Assembly (NCBI GenBank): GCA_965649825.1
Contig: OZ287696.1
Span: 1,178,001 to 1,242,000 of the forward strand
Reading direction: 5' to 3'
DNA from: Penicillus capitatus
Lineage: Eukaryota; Chlorophyta
DNA: 64,000 nucleotides
In this document: in pieces, positions 12,271-24,189 of the stretch
Numbering within the stretch: position 1 is the first letter of the stretch
How the letters are laid out: each line of letters begins with the position of its first letter
Program-made: the position numbers and the translations under genes
Notes under the pieces: model-generated
Seen by the model: the letters and a program-made list of their open reading frames with translations, nothing else
Databases searched by the model: none
Told to the model about the DNA's origin: nothing

Positions 12271-12891
12271 TCACAATTTCTCTACTGGAGGTGCAGGAGG
12301 CGTACCAACATTCGGAAAGAAGATCGAAACCAACAACTCCCATTCGGGAACCGAGAAGAACTCCTCCTGTTCAAAGATGAGTCCCTCTGCATCCGTCCGA
12401 AAGTAGGTCGTCACGTAATAGGCTTTGATCTTCGGCCTGAAAAGAAAATTGATCGTCGCTTCCAATCGCCAGATCATTTTGATTTCCTTGTCTCCTGTGA
12501 TCTTCGTCTCTACAATGTCCATTTCTGTAGCCGGATCAAACAACCGAGCCACGCCCTTTGCATAGTCGTCGATGCCGTTGACTTTGACAGATGGATCGCG
12601 GAAGAGAAAGCGATCGGAGAATAGACGTCTGTTCACGCGACCAGTAACGAACCATTTGGTATCGCCGATCTCCTCCACAAGTCGCTCCTTAAGCTCCTCG
12701 ATCGTCAATCCCGTTAGCTTCTCTTCAGTGGAGGCGACACACGATAGAGCAACGCTATCGTGTCTCCCATTCCTCAACAGCGTTCTTCGACGCAACGGGC
12801 ACTTCATCGACGCATCACTCGAAAACACGAGCGTGCCATTGTGACGATCGAGTGAACGGATGCTTTTCTGGACGGAACAGCACGATGTCAT
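12271..12891 (-). CDS. DUF2358 family protein (NTF2/SnoaL-like fold)
   Basis: A single-exon gene of about 206 residues from the ATG at 12891. The family region runs from [10 protein letters not shown] through [39 protein letters not shown] and [21 protein letters not shown]2358 proteins occur mainly in plants, algae and cyanobacteria and have no settled function. The first 60 residues ([17 protein letters not shown], Ser/Arg-rich) look like a plastid-targeting leader, which argues for the ATG at 12891 even though the frame is open farther upstream. The cytochrome b5 gene diverges 99 bp away. Confidence 0.8.
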   Translation of the reverse strand: MTSCCSVQKSIRSLDRHNGTLVFSSDASMKCPLRRRTLLRNGRHDSVALSCVASTEEKLTGLTIEELKERLVEEIGDTKWFVTGRVNRRLFSDRFLFRDPSVKVNGIDDYAKGVARLFDPATEMDIVETKITGDKEIKMIWRLEATINFLFRPKIKAYYVTTYFRTDAEGLIFEQEEFFSVPEWELLVSIFFPNVGTPPAPPVEKL

Positions 12892-12990
12892 CGTCTTGAA
12901 ATCCAAATGCCGTGCTCTCTTCTTTCTCTTTGGAAATGACGGTTCACGTTGCGGCGTACGAGCGCGCTTTCCTTCGATATTTGACACAAG

Positions 12991-13368
12991 ATGGTGGCCT
13001 TTCTTTTTCTCATCGCAACTTTTGCGTTAGGCGTCTATATCGCCTACTTCTTCAGTTCGCCTAGAGCGAGATACCCGAAGAAAGCCAAGGCTTCGGATAG
13101 ACCTCCTCCCACAGCAGTACACTATACCCGAGCTGAAGTATCAAAGCACAACACGCCAGAAGACCTCTGGATCATTATCAGACAGAGAGACACCGGAGAA
13201 TATCGTGTCTACGATCTTAGCTCCTACGTTGACGAGCATCCGGGAGGAGACGGTATTCTGAATCATGCCGGGGGAGATTCGACTGAGGGATTCCATGGAC
13301 CACAACATCCACCGCGAGCGTTTGATATTGTCGAAGATTTCTGTATCGGAACATTGGCGGATCCGTGA
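12991..13368 (+). CDS. membrane-anchored cytochrome b5-like heme protein
   Basis: An intronless gene of 125 residues. An N-terminal transmembrane segment (MVAFLFLIATFALGVYIAYF) precedes a heme/steroid-binding domain: YRVYDLSSYVDEHPGGDGIL carries the first heme-ligand His in HPGG, and GGDSTEGFHGPQHPPRAFD supplies the second ligand region. FCIGTL ends the fold. An N-terminal anchor resembles the type fused to or working with membrane oxidoreductases in the ER; the partner is unknown. It shares a short upstream region with the DUF2358 gene. Confidence 0.88.
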   Translation: MVAFLFLIATFALGVYIAYFFSSPRARYPKKAKASDRPPPTAVHYTRAEVSKHNTPEDLWIIIRQRDTGEYRVYDLSSYVDEHPGGDGILNHAGGDSTEGFHGPQHPPRAFDIVEDFCIGTLADP

Positions 13369-14508
13369 TGTCTGTGTGATGCAAGGGCCACTTAGACGAG
13401 GAATCTGTCAGAGGTGCGAAAGGTGACAGTAAACCGATGCATCGATCGAACTTAGATGAAACGCGATGTCTCGAAATCAGTTCGTTGTAGACAAGGTTGT
13501 CGATTAAATAGAAAACATGTTTTGGAATGGTGACTGATTGTAATTGATGGTTTCCACTCCAGCAGGAGTAATCTGGTTGTGTCGTGGTACTGGGCACACG
13601 ACAGAATAGTGATTTAATTCACAACGACTGCAAGGCGAAAGAGTAAAGGGAAGAGTGGCCACTGTTGCGCGGCCTGTGATCTCGCACACAGTAAAGGCGT
13701 TGAGTTTTATGCATGAATTATTGCAGTATCAGAAAACCGGTGTTGTGCTGCACAGAAGCCATTCTTTACACCGATCGAGCAGCGACTGTAGGACAGCCTA
13801 ATATAGAACGGAGCGATCGGTGCGGTGATCGACACATCGGTCTTGACGATCATCTTTCTCTGTGTTATCTTATCGCCCTATAGTAGGTTACAGATAAGAG
13901 ACGACTTCGAAGATCGACAAAAGTTGTTTGTTCATTTGCAGGTAAGCATTTTCGTCGATGCTCGTATTCGAAGTTTCGATCCGGCAGAAGGCAACTTCGA
14001 TCGAATCGTCGACATTTGAGCAGCAAACTTATCGATTCCAATACATGCGATCGATCGATCGATCGATCGATGAAGGCGTCGAGGTGAGGAATTGTCAAGC
14101 AGCTTACATTCTTAACTCTTTTCGATATTTTCACGACAAGACTCTTCAATGCCTCACTTGCAGACCCATAACAATTACCCGTCGCAGTTCGTGGCACCCT
14201 TTACCCGGCAACTTCAGTTGGGTTCAGGGCAGATGTTTGATGGTCTCTCATGTTAATCTCCGTTATCTCAGCAAATACCCGAATGTGTTCTTTTTTTTGC
14301 ACGCGATAGCTTACGCTAATAAGAGTAGCTGCTGATCGACTAAAGCTATCCCGCCGTTTCAGACGTGTTACAGAATAGAAATGGATAAACTGTGCCGCAC
14401 AAGACACGTTTGGGAACTCAGTCGACAAGACAGCCACTTGAAGAGTCAATCACATCCGATTGTTGCTTCGTCCTGTCGTCGCTCATTAGCAATTGTCTTT
14501 ATTCTAAC
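13369..14508. other. gene-poor interval with a GATC microsatellite
   Basis: No gene is supported here. A perfect tetranucleotide run of GATC units occurs at about 14047-14070, and GATCGA words are frequent elsewhere. The last part should hold the promoter of the aldo-keto reductase gene, but I see no clear TATA or initiator motif. Confidence 0.5.
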
Positions 14509-15779
14509 ATGTACTCGTGTGCGGTTCCATGTTCTCTGCATGCAACACCGACCCCTAACACTCGGCACCGCAGCCGCGTTTGTGCTGCCTCGATCGTAGA
14601 AAGCGGCTCTTCTCGCGTTCGGCGCATCGAGTTGGGAACTTCTGGTACGTCGTGATGAGCATCTGTTCGAGAATCAAGTTCTTTCAGGTCTTCAGGTGAC
14701 CGAGCTAGGGGTCGGAGCATGGTCGTGGGGCGATCGTAGTGGTTACTGGGGTTATGGGCGAGAATACGGCAAGTCTGAGAGCGAAGAAGCTTACAAAGTT
14801 TATTTCGTCCTACGTGGTTTACCCAAGTCAAATGAGTGTTTCTAGGCCTTGATGGAAACAGGAGTCGATTTCATCGATACGGCAGAGGTCTATGGCTATG
14901 GAAAATCTGAAGAGTTCCTGGGGGAATTCATGAAGAAGTCTGGCACACGACCGACCATCGCAACGAAATTTCCACCTCTGCCATGGCGTGTGACGAAAGA
15001 ATCTGTCCCAATCGCACTGAAAGCGAGTCTACAGAGATTGCAGCTGGACAAAGTGGGTCTATACATGATCCACTGGCCGGGGTTCTTCTGGAATGCTTTC
15101 TTCAACGACGCCTACATTGAGGGGCTGGGTATGTGCGTCGATCAAGGACTGACGGACGCTGTCGGCGTATCGAATTTCAGCAAAGACCGATTGAGACAGG
15201 CTCATGAGCAACTGAAGAAACGTGGCGTGGGATTGGCATCCAATCAAGTGCAATACAGTTTGCTCTACAGAAAGCCTGAAACGAATGGGGTTATGGAAAC
15301 ATGCCGTGAGTTGGGTGTCACCCTCGTGGCCTATTCGCCCATCGCACAGGGACTCTTGACAGGTGTGCATTCGCCAAAAGAGTATGTCTTATCGAAATAC
15401 ACCTCACAGGAAAGTACAAGCCCGGGACGGTGCCAACGGGCCCAAGAGGCGCCTTTATCAATGAGAAGCGAGTGAAGGAAGTGCAGCCACTCATCGAAGC
15501 TATGAGAGCCATTGGGCAGGAGCATGGAGACAAGACACCAGTTCAAGTGGCAATCAACTGGACGATCTGTAAAGGTGTGCATGTTTTTTGCAGTCTGCCT
15601 CGTGACGGCGTTGTTCTACTTCAGGCGCACTTCCTATTCCCGGAGTGAAGAATGTGAAGCAAGTAGAGGAGGTGGCAGGCGCTGCGGGATGGAGATTGAG
15701 TGAAGCAGAAGTGGCAGAGCTTGATGCGCTCAGTGACAAATTTGCCTCGAGTACTGGAGCGCCGTTTGAAAATTGGTGA
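14509..15779 (+). CDS. plastid-type aldo-keto reductase
   Basis: Likely an NADPH-dependent oxidoreductase of a plant-type plastid AKR family; the substrate is unknown. Five exons (14509-14644, 14688-14797, 14846-15362, 15410-15574, 15625-15779) close in frame. Motifs: VTELGVGAWSWGD, catalytic Asp and Tyr in VDFIDTAEVYGYGKSEEFLG, Lys in TIATKFPPLPWR, His in MIHWPG, then GVSNFSKDRLRQAHEQLKKR, ASNQVQYSLLYRKPETNGV and ALPIPGVKN. The N terminus (MYSCAVPCSLHATPTP, then RVCAAS) looks like a transit peptide with a plausible cleavage region. Intron sizes are 43, 48, 47 and 50 nt. Confidence 0.92.
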
Positions 15780-17777
15780 ATATGTCACATCATTATTTGT
15801 GTCCACCGATTCTTTGTTCTTTTTAAAAGAATTCTTTACTTTTGAAGAATCAACATTCGATCGAGAACGCGGCTACCACCAGAAACGTCAGACTGATTCA
15901 TGTCACGAAACCGAATGCTGGTAGGCACGAATAACAAAGGATTCTACAGACACCGACCCTTGTAATGATCCGGGAAATGTCAAATACCGTTTGGCAGATT
16001 GACAGATAGTCAATCATATATTTAGATCTTCTATTCTCTAATTCCTCTGTTAGGTACTGTGGCGACTATGCTTCAATTGGGTTTGACGGATGGCTGGCTA
16101 AGCGGAACGAAGGGAGACTTAACTTCTTGTTTCCCTTTGTCGAGCGTTTAGAATGGCCGCGAGACTAAGAAGAGAGATCTGCGGATTTTGACCAACGATG
16201 AGATGTGACTAGGTCGACAGGTTAGTGGTGTACTGTTTTGTTAGGTGTATACCGATGCGGTTGTCATGTCTCTGTCTACATGATTGGCCACTCCGACTCC
16301 AATTGTCTGTGATGCCGATCGGTGAATAAGAGTCATTTCGTTTGTTCCATATCTGGTAGTACAGTAGATTGATCGAAGAAATCACTGGCCTTTTCCTCTC
16401 GATCTCCGATTCGCCTTAGCTATAAGCTCAACTCGAACAAGTAAATCGTCAATGTTGTTTTCAGATATCGTCGTGTCATTTCTACCCTGTCGATGACGTT
16501 AGACGGACATTATTCATTTGTTCGGACAACAGGTTAGAATTGGACTCCCCTTATATCTACTGAGCAGCCAATAGGAAAATTGACACGGTGCCATTCTATA
16601 AACTCCACTACTGCTACGGATGCGATGTGTACCAATCGTTTGAGAACATATTGTTTTCTTTTCGAACGCCGTGCGGATCATTTATCGCAAATCGATGAAA
16701 ACTGTGATTGCTACAGATGGAATGATCAATTGACTATACGCACAGCGCCATTGACTGCATTTCAGCGTGTCGTCATGGTGTGGAACTGCGATCATAATGA
16801 ATAAAATGAACTAGTGACAAAGGTGGTGTGTCAACGTTGGCGATTTTAAATATGTACAGTTATCTCGACACCTCCGGCTTCTCTTTTCATCGTGCTATTC
16901 GATTCGCAGAAAAAGTGCTTCTCGACAAAAAGATTCATTGCTAACATGCACACCAGTATCGCAGTGTCAGAAACTCGCATCTAAACTAGCAAGCAGTCTG
17001 CCAAATCCGGCTTCGCGATCGGTGATCGATCGTTTCGAGATATGCGATCGAACTTCGTAACCGATCGTCGAATCGATTGTTACAACATATCATCTCCAGC
17101 CTCGCGATCTATTGATCATCGCGAATAAGGACATCAAACATAGCGATCGACAAGTTCGACGATTGTTCCCTTGTAATTATCGATTAATGCATCAAATACC
17201 TTTTACAAATGCCGAATGCAAAGCATATCATTAGATGAAAGAGATTTAAAGATGACAGACGCCGATTCCTTACCGATTGTATTCGGCAAGTGCATAACCT
17301 TGTTATGAGAGAAAGCCGAAAAGACGTCGAAACCATGCTAAACTGAATGAAAAGGTAGTAAGAATTGTTCCAATGTTTAACTGATGCGACAAAAAACGTC
17401 GTTTGATCGATCGATCGATCGCGACGATGGATAACAGATCTGGTGATATCTTCGTAAGCGAAGCAATCGCGATGATCGTCGCTCGAATGTAGTGTACTTT
17501 AATCGATTGCGATAACGAGTTTCTGCGCTGCTTCGATGCCTTCAGCACTGGAAAGTAAGTATGTCAGAGCCACTAGTTCGTTTAGGGACAATAACGAATA
17601 TCTGAGACAGTCGATCACCGGAGATCGAAATATTACTAATAACTTTTGCTATGGGTGTCGCTATCTATCTCAGAAACATCGTGAACGAGGTCCATCTTCC
17701 TCCCATGACGCTTTCATGGTCTGTCGCATTCTGTCTGTTCAGTCAAATGGTTATCATCTGCTGCACACGACGATCCT
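15780..17777. other. gene-poor interval
   Basis: Nothing with gene support was seen in 2 kb. Frames are short and without motifs. A second GATC run sits near 17406-17420, and TCGATC/GATCGA words recur. The interval lies between the stops of two convergent genes (aldo-keto reductase and CUE protein), so no promoter is required here. Confidence 0.5.
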
Positions 17778-18430
17778 TCATCGCGTTTTTTCTTCGTTTG
17801 TGGCTTTATCTGGTTTGTCTTCTTCGCGCTCGCAAGTCTGATCCCTCCCTTCCATCCCCTCATTCTGCACATCGCAGATCGTCATCACTCGATGGGCGTT
17901 ATAGATGACAACATCACAAGGCTTACGTCGAGTGGCATCGAAAACAGTTCCTCCAAAAAAGGGCTGTGCGGGCGACTGTGATCGAGATCCGTCCCCTCGA
18001 CTTCGAAACAACGGCGCTCGATATCGTAGAATTCAGGACACGACATTCTTTCCAACCCTTCTTCGCCCAACACCACATCTGGACGACTGCTTTGACTCGA
18101 CTTCGCCTTGGTCAGCAGCTCCTTCTGCGACGCGGGACTATTGATATCGCTCAAGACATCATCGGCCTCGTCGCCAGAAGTCATCGACATTGAAGCATCC
18201 GTGTCGCTCAGCGGATAACTCTCCAACGCCGAAGGCACCGAAGCAGCGCAGCTGAGACAGTCGTACCCTTGAGACGACAGCTGTGAAGGTCGGCGGTCCT
18301 CGACGTCGTCACACGCTAGTCGTGTCAGCGCCTCATGTGCATTCTCTCCCTTGAGGCGAACCACCTCCGAAATCAGTTCCTTGCTGAAGAGTGGAAACTG
18401 GAGAGAGAGCGTCTCTGTTGTGTCCGACAT
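17778..18430 (-). CDS. CUE-like domain protein
   Basis: Two exons (18430-17927 and 17864-17778) separated by a 62-nt GT-AG intron give about 196 residues. The N terminus, LQFPLFSKELISEVVRLKGE followed by NAHEALTRL, fits the CUE ubiquitin-binding helix bundle (FP near the start and a di-Leu-like end). The rest is acidic and Ser-rich, with no further domain; the tail after the intron is charged (EREEDKPDKATNEEK). CUE proteins act in ubiquitin-dependent trafficking and degradation; no partner can be inferred. The frame stays open upstream of 18430, so an extra 5' exon is possible. Confidence 0.55.
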
Positions 18431-18668
18431 GCTTTAGCAAAACGCCTGTGCGAATGACATTATTCCGTACAATGCGGTTGGCCAAGTCCTGTGCCGTCAG
18501 CGCTGTTCGAGGACTCGATCGGTTGTCCGTGCGCAAAAGCACGCCTTGGTATGTGGCCCGACAAACATCATCGTCCACGCGGGTGGCCGGTTTACAATCG
18601 TTGAGAGGTGGAGAGCGTCTTGTCCTCAGGGTCAGTCGACTGGTACTGTATGTGGTGCAGAGAGGATG

Positions 18669-20083
18669 TTCATAAGGGCCTCAGGGGTTCTGACGGAGAC
18701 AGAGGGAGCTGGACCTCTCGAGGATGAAGCTGCTTTAAGGGACGTGGGTGTGACAACGCCACAAACGGCAGCTTGGTTTCAAAAGAAAAGGAAATCCGTT
18801 CACGATAAAAGTGTGACCTTGTCCATGAGTGAGACGGATGTGTAAGAGCGGATCAAGGAGATTAGATTTCGTGCTGCTTGGAAAATCGAAGGAAGAAATG
18901 GATATCTTGATGCAGCACTGTGGAGAGCCTCTTTATCGCTCCAAACAGATTCTGGACTATCTAGAGCGCGGCACCAAGAAGATCGACGAAATGTATTACG
19001 TAAGAAATATAAGAAACAAAACAATGATCAAAGATGAACGAGGTGTGCTATACAGATCCCGAAATCTCTCAGAACAAGGCTGAAGGAAATGGATCTGCGG
19101 ACAGGGAGATCTCATTTGCATTCCGTATTGCCTTGCACTGATGGAACGGTGAAGTTCTTGCTGCAGCTGGCAGACGGCCGAGTTGTCGAAGCCGTCGCCA
19201 TTCCAGCCAGCAAAACCGAAATCTCGCAGCTCGTTGCCTGCATCTCATCGCAGGCAAGCAGACAGAGGTCTTCCTACAATCGCAAATTGGTGTCTGCTCA
19301 GGTCGGATGCGCCATGGGGTGCTCTTTTTGCGCGACAGGACAAGGAGGATTCGGTCGTAACTTAGATGCACATGAAATCATTGATCAGGTCATGACAATA
19401 CAGGAACAGATGCGACAAGAAGTCACCCACGTAGGTAATGTATGAAGGAAAGCTGCATTCTACCGATCTCTTTGCGTTGTTCAGAGTTCATGGGCATGGG
19501 CGAACCGCTGATGAATCTTAACAAAGTGATCAGAGCTTACTACTGGATCAACGCACACATGAATATTCACAAGCGTTGTTTCAAGATTTCCACAGTCGGT
19601 GTTCCGAATGCGATTCGATACCTGGCAGAAAGGAAGCTTAAACTGAAGCTAGCTATCAGTTTGCATACGACCGACCAGAAACTGCGCGAGCATTTGATTC
19701 CGAGCGCTAAGGATTTTCCGATGCCAGAGCTTTTCAAGGACTGTCGATGGTATTTTAACCAAACGGGCTGTCGCGTCACCTTTGAGGTTGCCCTGCTGAG
19801 AGATATCAACGACTCCGAGGCCCAGGCGAGCCATATGGCTAGAAAAATGCGTCAACAAAAGTGCCCAGCTCACGTCAGGCTCATGCTCTGGAATCCTGTC
19901 GAAGGAATGAAATACGAGCCAACTGACGTAGAGACGGCCGTTACATTCAAACGGGTGCTGGAGTACTATTCGATCCCAGCCAGCATTCGCAGGAGCAAAG
20001 GACTCGAGAAGGCAGCTGCCTGCGGCCAACTGAGCAATGAATTTCAGAAGCGTCCGCTCAAAGAAATCGTACCGCTTGGTTGA
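18669..20083 (+). CDS. RlmN/Cfr-type radical SAM methyltransferase
   Basis: Bacterial RlmN methylates C2 of A2503 in 23S rRNA and A37 in some tRNAs. Four exons (18669-18810, 18866-18999, 19056-19434, 19485-20083) give the full family layout: LLGKSKEEMDILMQHCGEP and YRSKQILDYL at the N domain, the 4Fe-4S motif CAMGCSFC, GGFGRNLDAHEI, FMGMGEPLMNLNKV, KISTVGVPN, KLAISLHTT, and the second catalytic Cys in AAACGQLSNEF. The eukaryotic gene is probably of organelle origin. The first exon is uncertain: a basic, Arg/Ser-rich frame upstream (near 18450-18600) could be a targeting leader. Confidence 0.9.
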
Positions 20084-20182
20084 CTTTGATCGCATTGTCA
20101 AAGGAACAGTCCATTTGGCAATTACGCCGTTGTTTGTTTGGTGGTTTCTTGACTGCGTCGATTCATCGGGACGTCGTGCGCC

Positions 20183-22967
20183 ATGGAGATCGAATCGATC
20201 GACGACGAAGAGGTCTCGAAGATCGCGTTCACGGCTGAATGCTCATCAGAGGTGACTGCTCGTCTTCCGGATCGGTGTCGCAGCTGGGCGATGACGCGAT
20301 CGGCTGTTCGACAGGACGCAGAGCATCCCGTGTTCGAGCTGCTGCGCCAGACTAAAGAGACGCGCGGATGGCAGTCCGCAAAGTCGACAAGCGCGTCGCT
20401 GATGTCTCTGCGATGGAACGTTGGTTGCAGGAACTGTGCGTATCCGCAAGAGCTCCTCCTGCGCTTCGACCGTTGCGTCCGAATCAGACAGATCCAGCTG
20501 CTCTGTCACGAATTCAAAGTCCGGGTCTGCAAGTGTCGCCGCAGTTGGTGACATGCGGTCGCAGATTTCGTCGAGAATCGAGCTGAGCGTGGGGACGGTT
20601 GTTCGGCAGGACGAAGAGGACGTCCTCGAGTGGACGAAGCTCGGAAGTCTGTCGTTCGACGCCAACGAGCGAAGCCGATTTCTGGCCCGAGAGCTCAAGA
20701 GCGTGCACGTGACGGCGGAGGGAGATGCGTTGAGGCTTCGGCTCTTCGACTGCCACGCAAACAGACTCAACGCGGACCGCCAAGTCTGTCGACGCACTCG
20801 GTGGATGATGGCGGACGGCGCTCGCCTTGCAGATCGGCGTCGTCGCTTTGAACGTTCTGGGGATGTACGTCGAACACGCGTCGTCGACTGAGGAAACGGA
20901 CGGCGGTCGACGACGTGGAGGCGGCGCTGAAGAAGACGCGGTGGCGTCGGCGGACCCGGCTGTCGGACAAGACCTGGACTCGACAACGCTCCCCGAAGTG
21001 CACAGGCTGCAAAGGTGCGACAGAACGAGGGAGACCGCACTCCACGCGTACGCTCGATCTCTCGCCAGGCTCAAGGAGGTCGCCGTCGCAAACGAAGACT
21101 ACGACGAAGCCAAGAGGCTCAAGCATCGACTCGATCGCATCCGTTCCGTCGGGACTCGATTGGCCGCGCTCGAGAGGCAGAAGCGGCGAGCCGTGGAGGC
21201 CGAAGACTACGACCTGGCGAAGCAGCTCAAGGAAGAGATCCGGCGCATCCGGGAAGGGTCGTCGATGGACGGCGCCTCCTCGGTGGACGCGTTCGACGAG
21301 GGAGCGATCCAGGCTCTGACCGATGTCGACCTCCCGCACTCAGGTAGCTCCCGGAAAGGATGTGAAGGGGCGAGACGATGTCCTTCATCGCAGCGGAGCG
21401 CGTCCGGGGACGGGAGGCTTCGGTCGAGTCCACGGCTGCTCGGGCGGCGAACCGCGTGCCCGACTCCCTCGCCGGCTTTCGAAGCCAGCACGACGATTAC
21501 GATGAGCGCGCCGTCAAGGGAAGAGGCGGAACAAGCGACGTCGAAATCGATTCGCCTCCTGCTTACTCTCTCCCCGAGTCGCCGGCCTCGGCCGCGCCCG
21601 ACGCTCCGGAAGGATTCCCTCCAGGTCTCCCGTCGCCGGAGCCCCTGGCGGATGCGCATGCCAAATCCGCCCAGTCGCTCGAGCAGTTCGCCGGAGAGTT
21701 CGTCGCCCGATGCTTCTACTCCAGAAACTGGCACCTACGAGAGGCGTCACTGGTCTATCTGCAGGGCCACGCGGAGGAGCTGGCGCAGCCGGGTCAGGAG
21801 AGGGAGGGGTTCCGTCTGCTCTGCCAGGTCGCGGTGCGCGGACTCGGTGACAAGGTCGCCAACGTCTTCCTCGCCTCCGCCTCGTTCATCCGCACCATCG
21901 CGACAGGTAACATGACTCTCTCCAGGGATCTGCAGTTCGCGACGGCCGAGTTTCTGCCGATCCTCGTCGGGAAGCTCGGCGACACGAACCCTCGGATTCG
22001 AGACGCGGCGCACGAGTCGGTCCTGATGCTGGCGCGACTCAAGGACGGCGCCGTCAAGAACCACACAGGACTCTTCATCAGTCCCGTCAAGAAGCAGAGC
22101 GCCTGGCGTCCCGTCCTCGGCAGACTGGAGCTGGTCTCGGACCTGGTCGAGGTCATCGGCGTCGGCAAGGGAGGCTCTGCGGGTTTCGACGTCGACCAGT
22201 TGATGTCGTTCGTCGCTCGGGCGTACACATCGCCGAACGCGAGCGTACGGACCGCGGCCATCGGCCTGACCGCCAGGCTCGCGACCGTCGTCGGGCCCGT
22301 CGTCAAGAAATACGTTCCGGGCGACGTGAATCCCAAGGTGCGGCAGCAAGTCGATCAGGAGATCGACTTCGCGCTCGGAGAGACGAGTCGGCAGGCGTCG
22401 CCGGCCCGACCCTCAAGACGGAGTCCAGGGAGCGACGCGAGGACGCCCACCACCACCGGTAAGCCGACGCGGGCGTCTTCCGTCGACGCCCTCTGTCGCT
22501 CATCAGGCAGCCAGCTGTCGCCGAGCTCCTCCGCGGCGCAGCTCGAAGAGAATCCGGCCGTTCTCGAGTCTGCGCTGCGGAAACAGGAGCAGCTGCTGGG
22601 CGACGACCATCCAGATCTGGCCGAGGTGCTCACGAATCTGGCAACGGCGTACACGCAGCGGGAGGAGTTCGACAAGGCCCATCCTCTGCTGAAACGCGTG
22701 CTCGACATCAACGAAGCGCACTTTGGATGCGATCACTCGAACGTGGCGCACGCTCTGACGGACCTCGCTGTCTTTCACATGGAACAGGTGCAGAGAGTCG
22801 GTCGGCGGAAGGCAAAACGAAAGACGCCTTTTGTTGCCGGACAGGGCCAAGACGACGAGGGACGTCCGCTTCTGGAGCGAGCGCTGCTCATCCAAGAGAA
22901 GAATCTCGGCGCAGACCATCCTGACGTCGTCGCCATCAGAGATGTCCTTGCCGCGGACGACGAATAG
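20183..22967 (+). CDS. CEP104-like centrosomal/ciliary tip protein with TPR tail
   Basis: Six exons (20183-20251, 20315-20382, 20431-20518, 20565-20783, 20833-21343, 21394-22967) give 842 residues. The CEP104 jelly-roll is assembled across introns: CAYPQELLLRFDRCVRIRQI, QLLCHEFK, ISSRIELSVG, ARELKSVHVTAEGDALRLRL, IGVVALNVLG. A coiled coil with paired EDYDEAKRLKHRLDRI and EDYDLAKQLKEEIRRI repeats follows, then a TOG domain (WHLREASLVYL, LGDKVANVFLAS, LGDTNPRIRDAAHESVLML). After a Ser-rich linker the C terminus is kinesin-light-chain-like TPR: GDDHPDLAEVLTNLATAY, FGCDHSNVAHALTDLA, GADHPDVVAI. Human CEP104 ends in zinc fingers instead. CEP104 caps growing microtubules at cilium tips, so this organism probably builds flagella. 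The locus is GC-rich. Confidence 0.85.
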
Positions 22968-23843
22968 GCAGACACAGAAATAGCTAGACCCGGCGGCGCC
23001 ACTCTCTTGCACCTCAAACGCCGCGGCCGTCCGTTCGCGCGAAGTCGAGTACGGTGAACGAGAAGTCATCGGATGTTTAAGCTCGTCGCTGTATACAATC
23101 TCCGGGTCATCAGCGTTGTTTGAGCGAGATGTGCTTTGCGATCGCAAACGCAAGGCCGTTCGATCGAACGTCTTTCGACACACGCCGATCTCCTCGTTCG
23201 TTCGTGTCCCTCGGTGGATACGAACGAATTCACCGACAACGTCTGAGGACGAACCCGGATCAGGTGCATCAGTATTGACAATCAAGCTTTGGCAGTTTTG
23301 TTAGACAGATATCTTTCGCCGATGCATTGATCTAATCGTCAGTATCTTTGATTGGACGGGCACGTGTCTTTCCGCTCCGATGATAAAGACCGTCATCCTC
23401 TAACATACAAGGTTTAGCAGGAATGTTCTGAACACCAGCAATCGAATGTCCTAGACAGTATATCCTACCGCCAAAGAGTAATGCGAGATGATACGGGCAA
23501 GCACGGATCTCTCTTTTTCGTCCTTGAGCTGTGTGTGTTCAGGAGTATCCATCTGTGACGAAGGCCTCTCTCCCACACTGGGTTGGTGCCGAACCTGCAT
23601 ACTCGTTCATGAATTTTCTGTAGTCTTGGATGTTCTTTCTTCAGTGTTAAATGACACTCGGCAAGAGATGCCATTGGGGTGGCAGTAGTATACAATCGAG
23701 CTTCTTTGTGGTAGGTACTCTGAGTCCTGCATGTTTAAACCGAGTCGATCGGACACACCTCTAGCAACCTGGACTGGGATGCATAAGGGACGTCTTATAC
23801 TGAATTTTCGACGCGTTCGTTATCGCGAGCCACATCGTCTACT
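22968..23843. other. intergenic interval
   Basis: No gene recognised. The first part retains the higher GC of the CEP104 locus and the rest is AT-richer. Frames are short and overlapping. Confidence 0.45.
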
Positions 23844-23976
23844 GTGTCTGTGCAGTCGTAACAAATGAGATGGCCTAAACAGCTTAACAGGTGTCTGTAC
23901 AATTGCCACAAGTGAGATGGCCTAAACAGCTTATCATGTGTCTGTACATTTGCCTCAAATGAGATGGCCTAAACAG
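23844..23976. repeat. 47-bp tandem repeat, about 2.8 copies
   Basis: Copies start at 23844, 23891 and 23938. Each begins GTGTCTGT and contains the invariant core GAGATGGCCTAAACAG. The copies differ by scattered substitutions (for example CAAATGAG versus CAAGTGAG), so the array is not recent. Each core includes an in-frame TAA, making a coding role unlikely. Confidence 0.85.
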
Positions 23977-24189
23977 AAAATCCCTCTTTTTATTAAACAG
24001 AACGGACAGAATGTGATCGATTCAGTAGTACGTCATCAAGGTTGTAAAATCTAGTTTGCACAAGTCCAGCATTCTTAAATGCTCGAAAGATAAAAACTGG
24101 GATAGAGATATGCAGAAAGGCCAAATGGCTATTCGTCTAGAGGTAATTGAGAATGTCCCACAACAACTGAAATGTACGCGATCGGCATT

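Noticed and set aside
12892-12987. N-terminal extension of the DUF2358 protein to 12987
   Set aside because: The extension starts at GTG; the ATG at 12891 begins a plausible transit peptide and leaves a normal divergent promoter.
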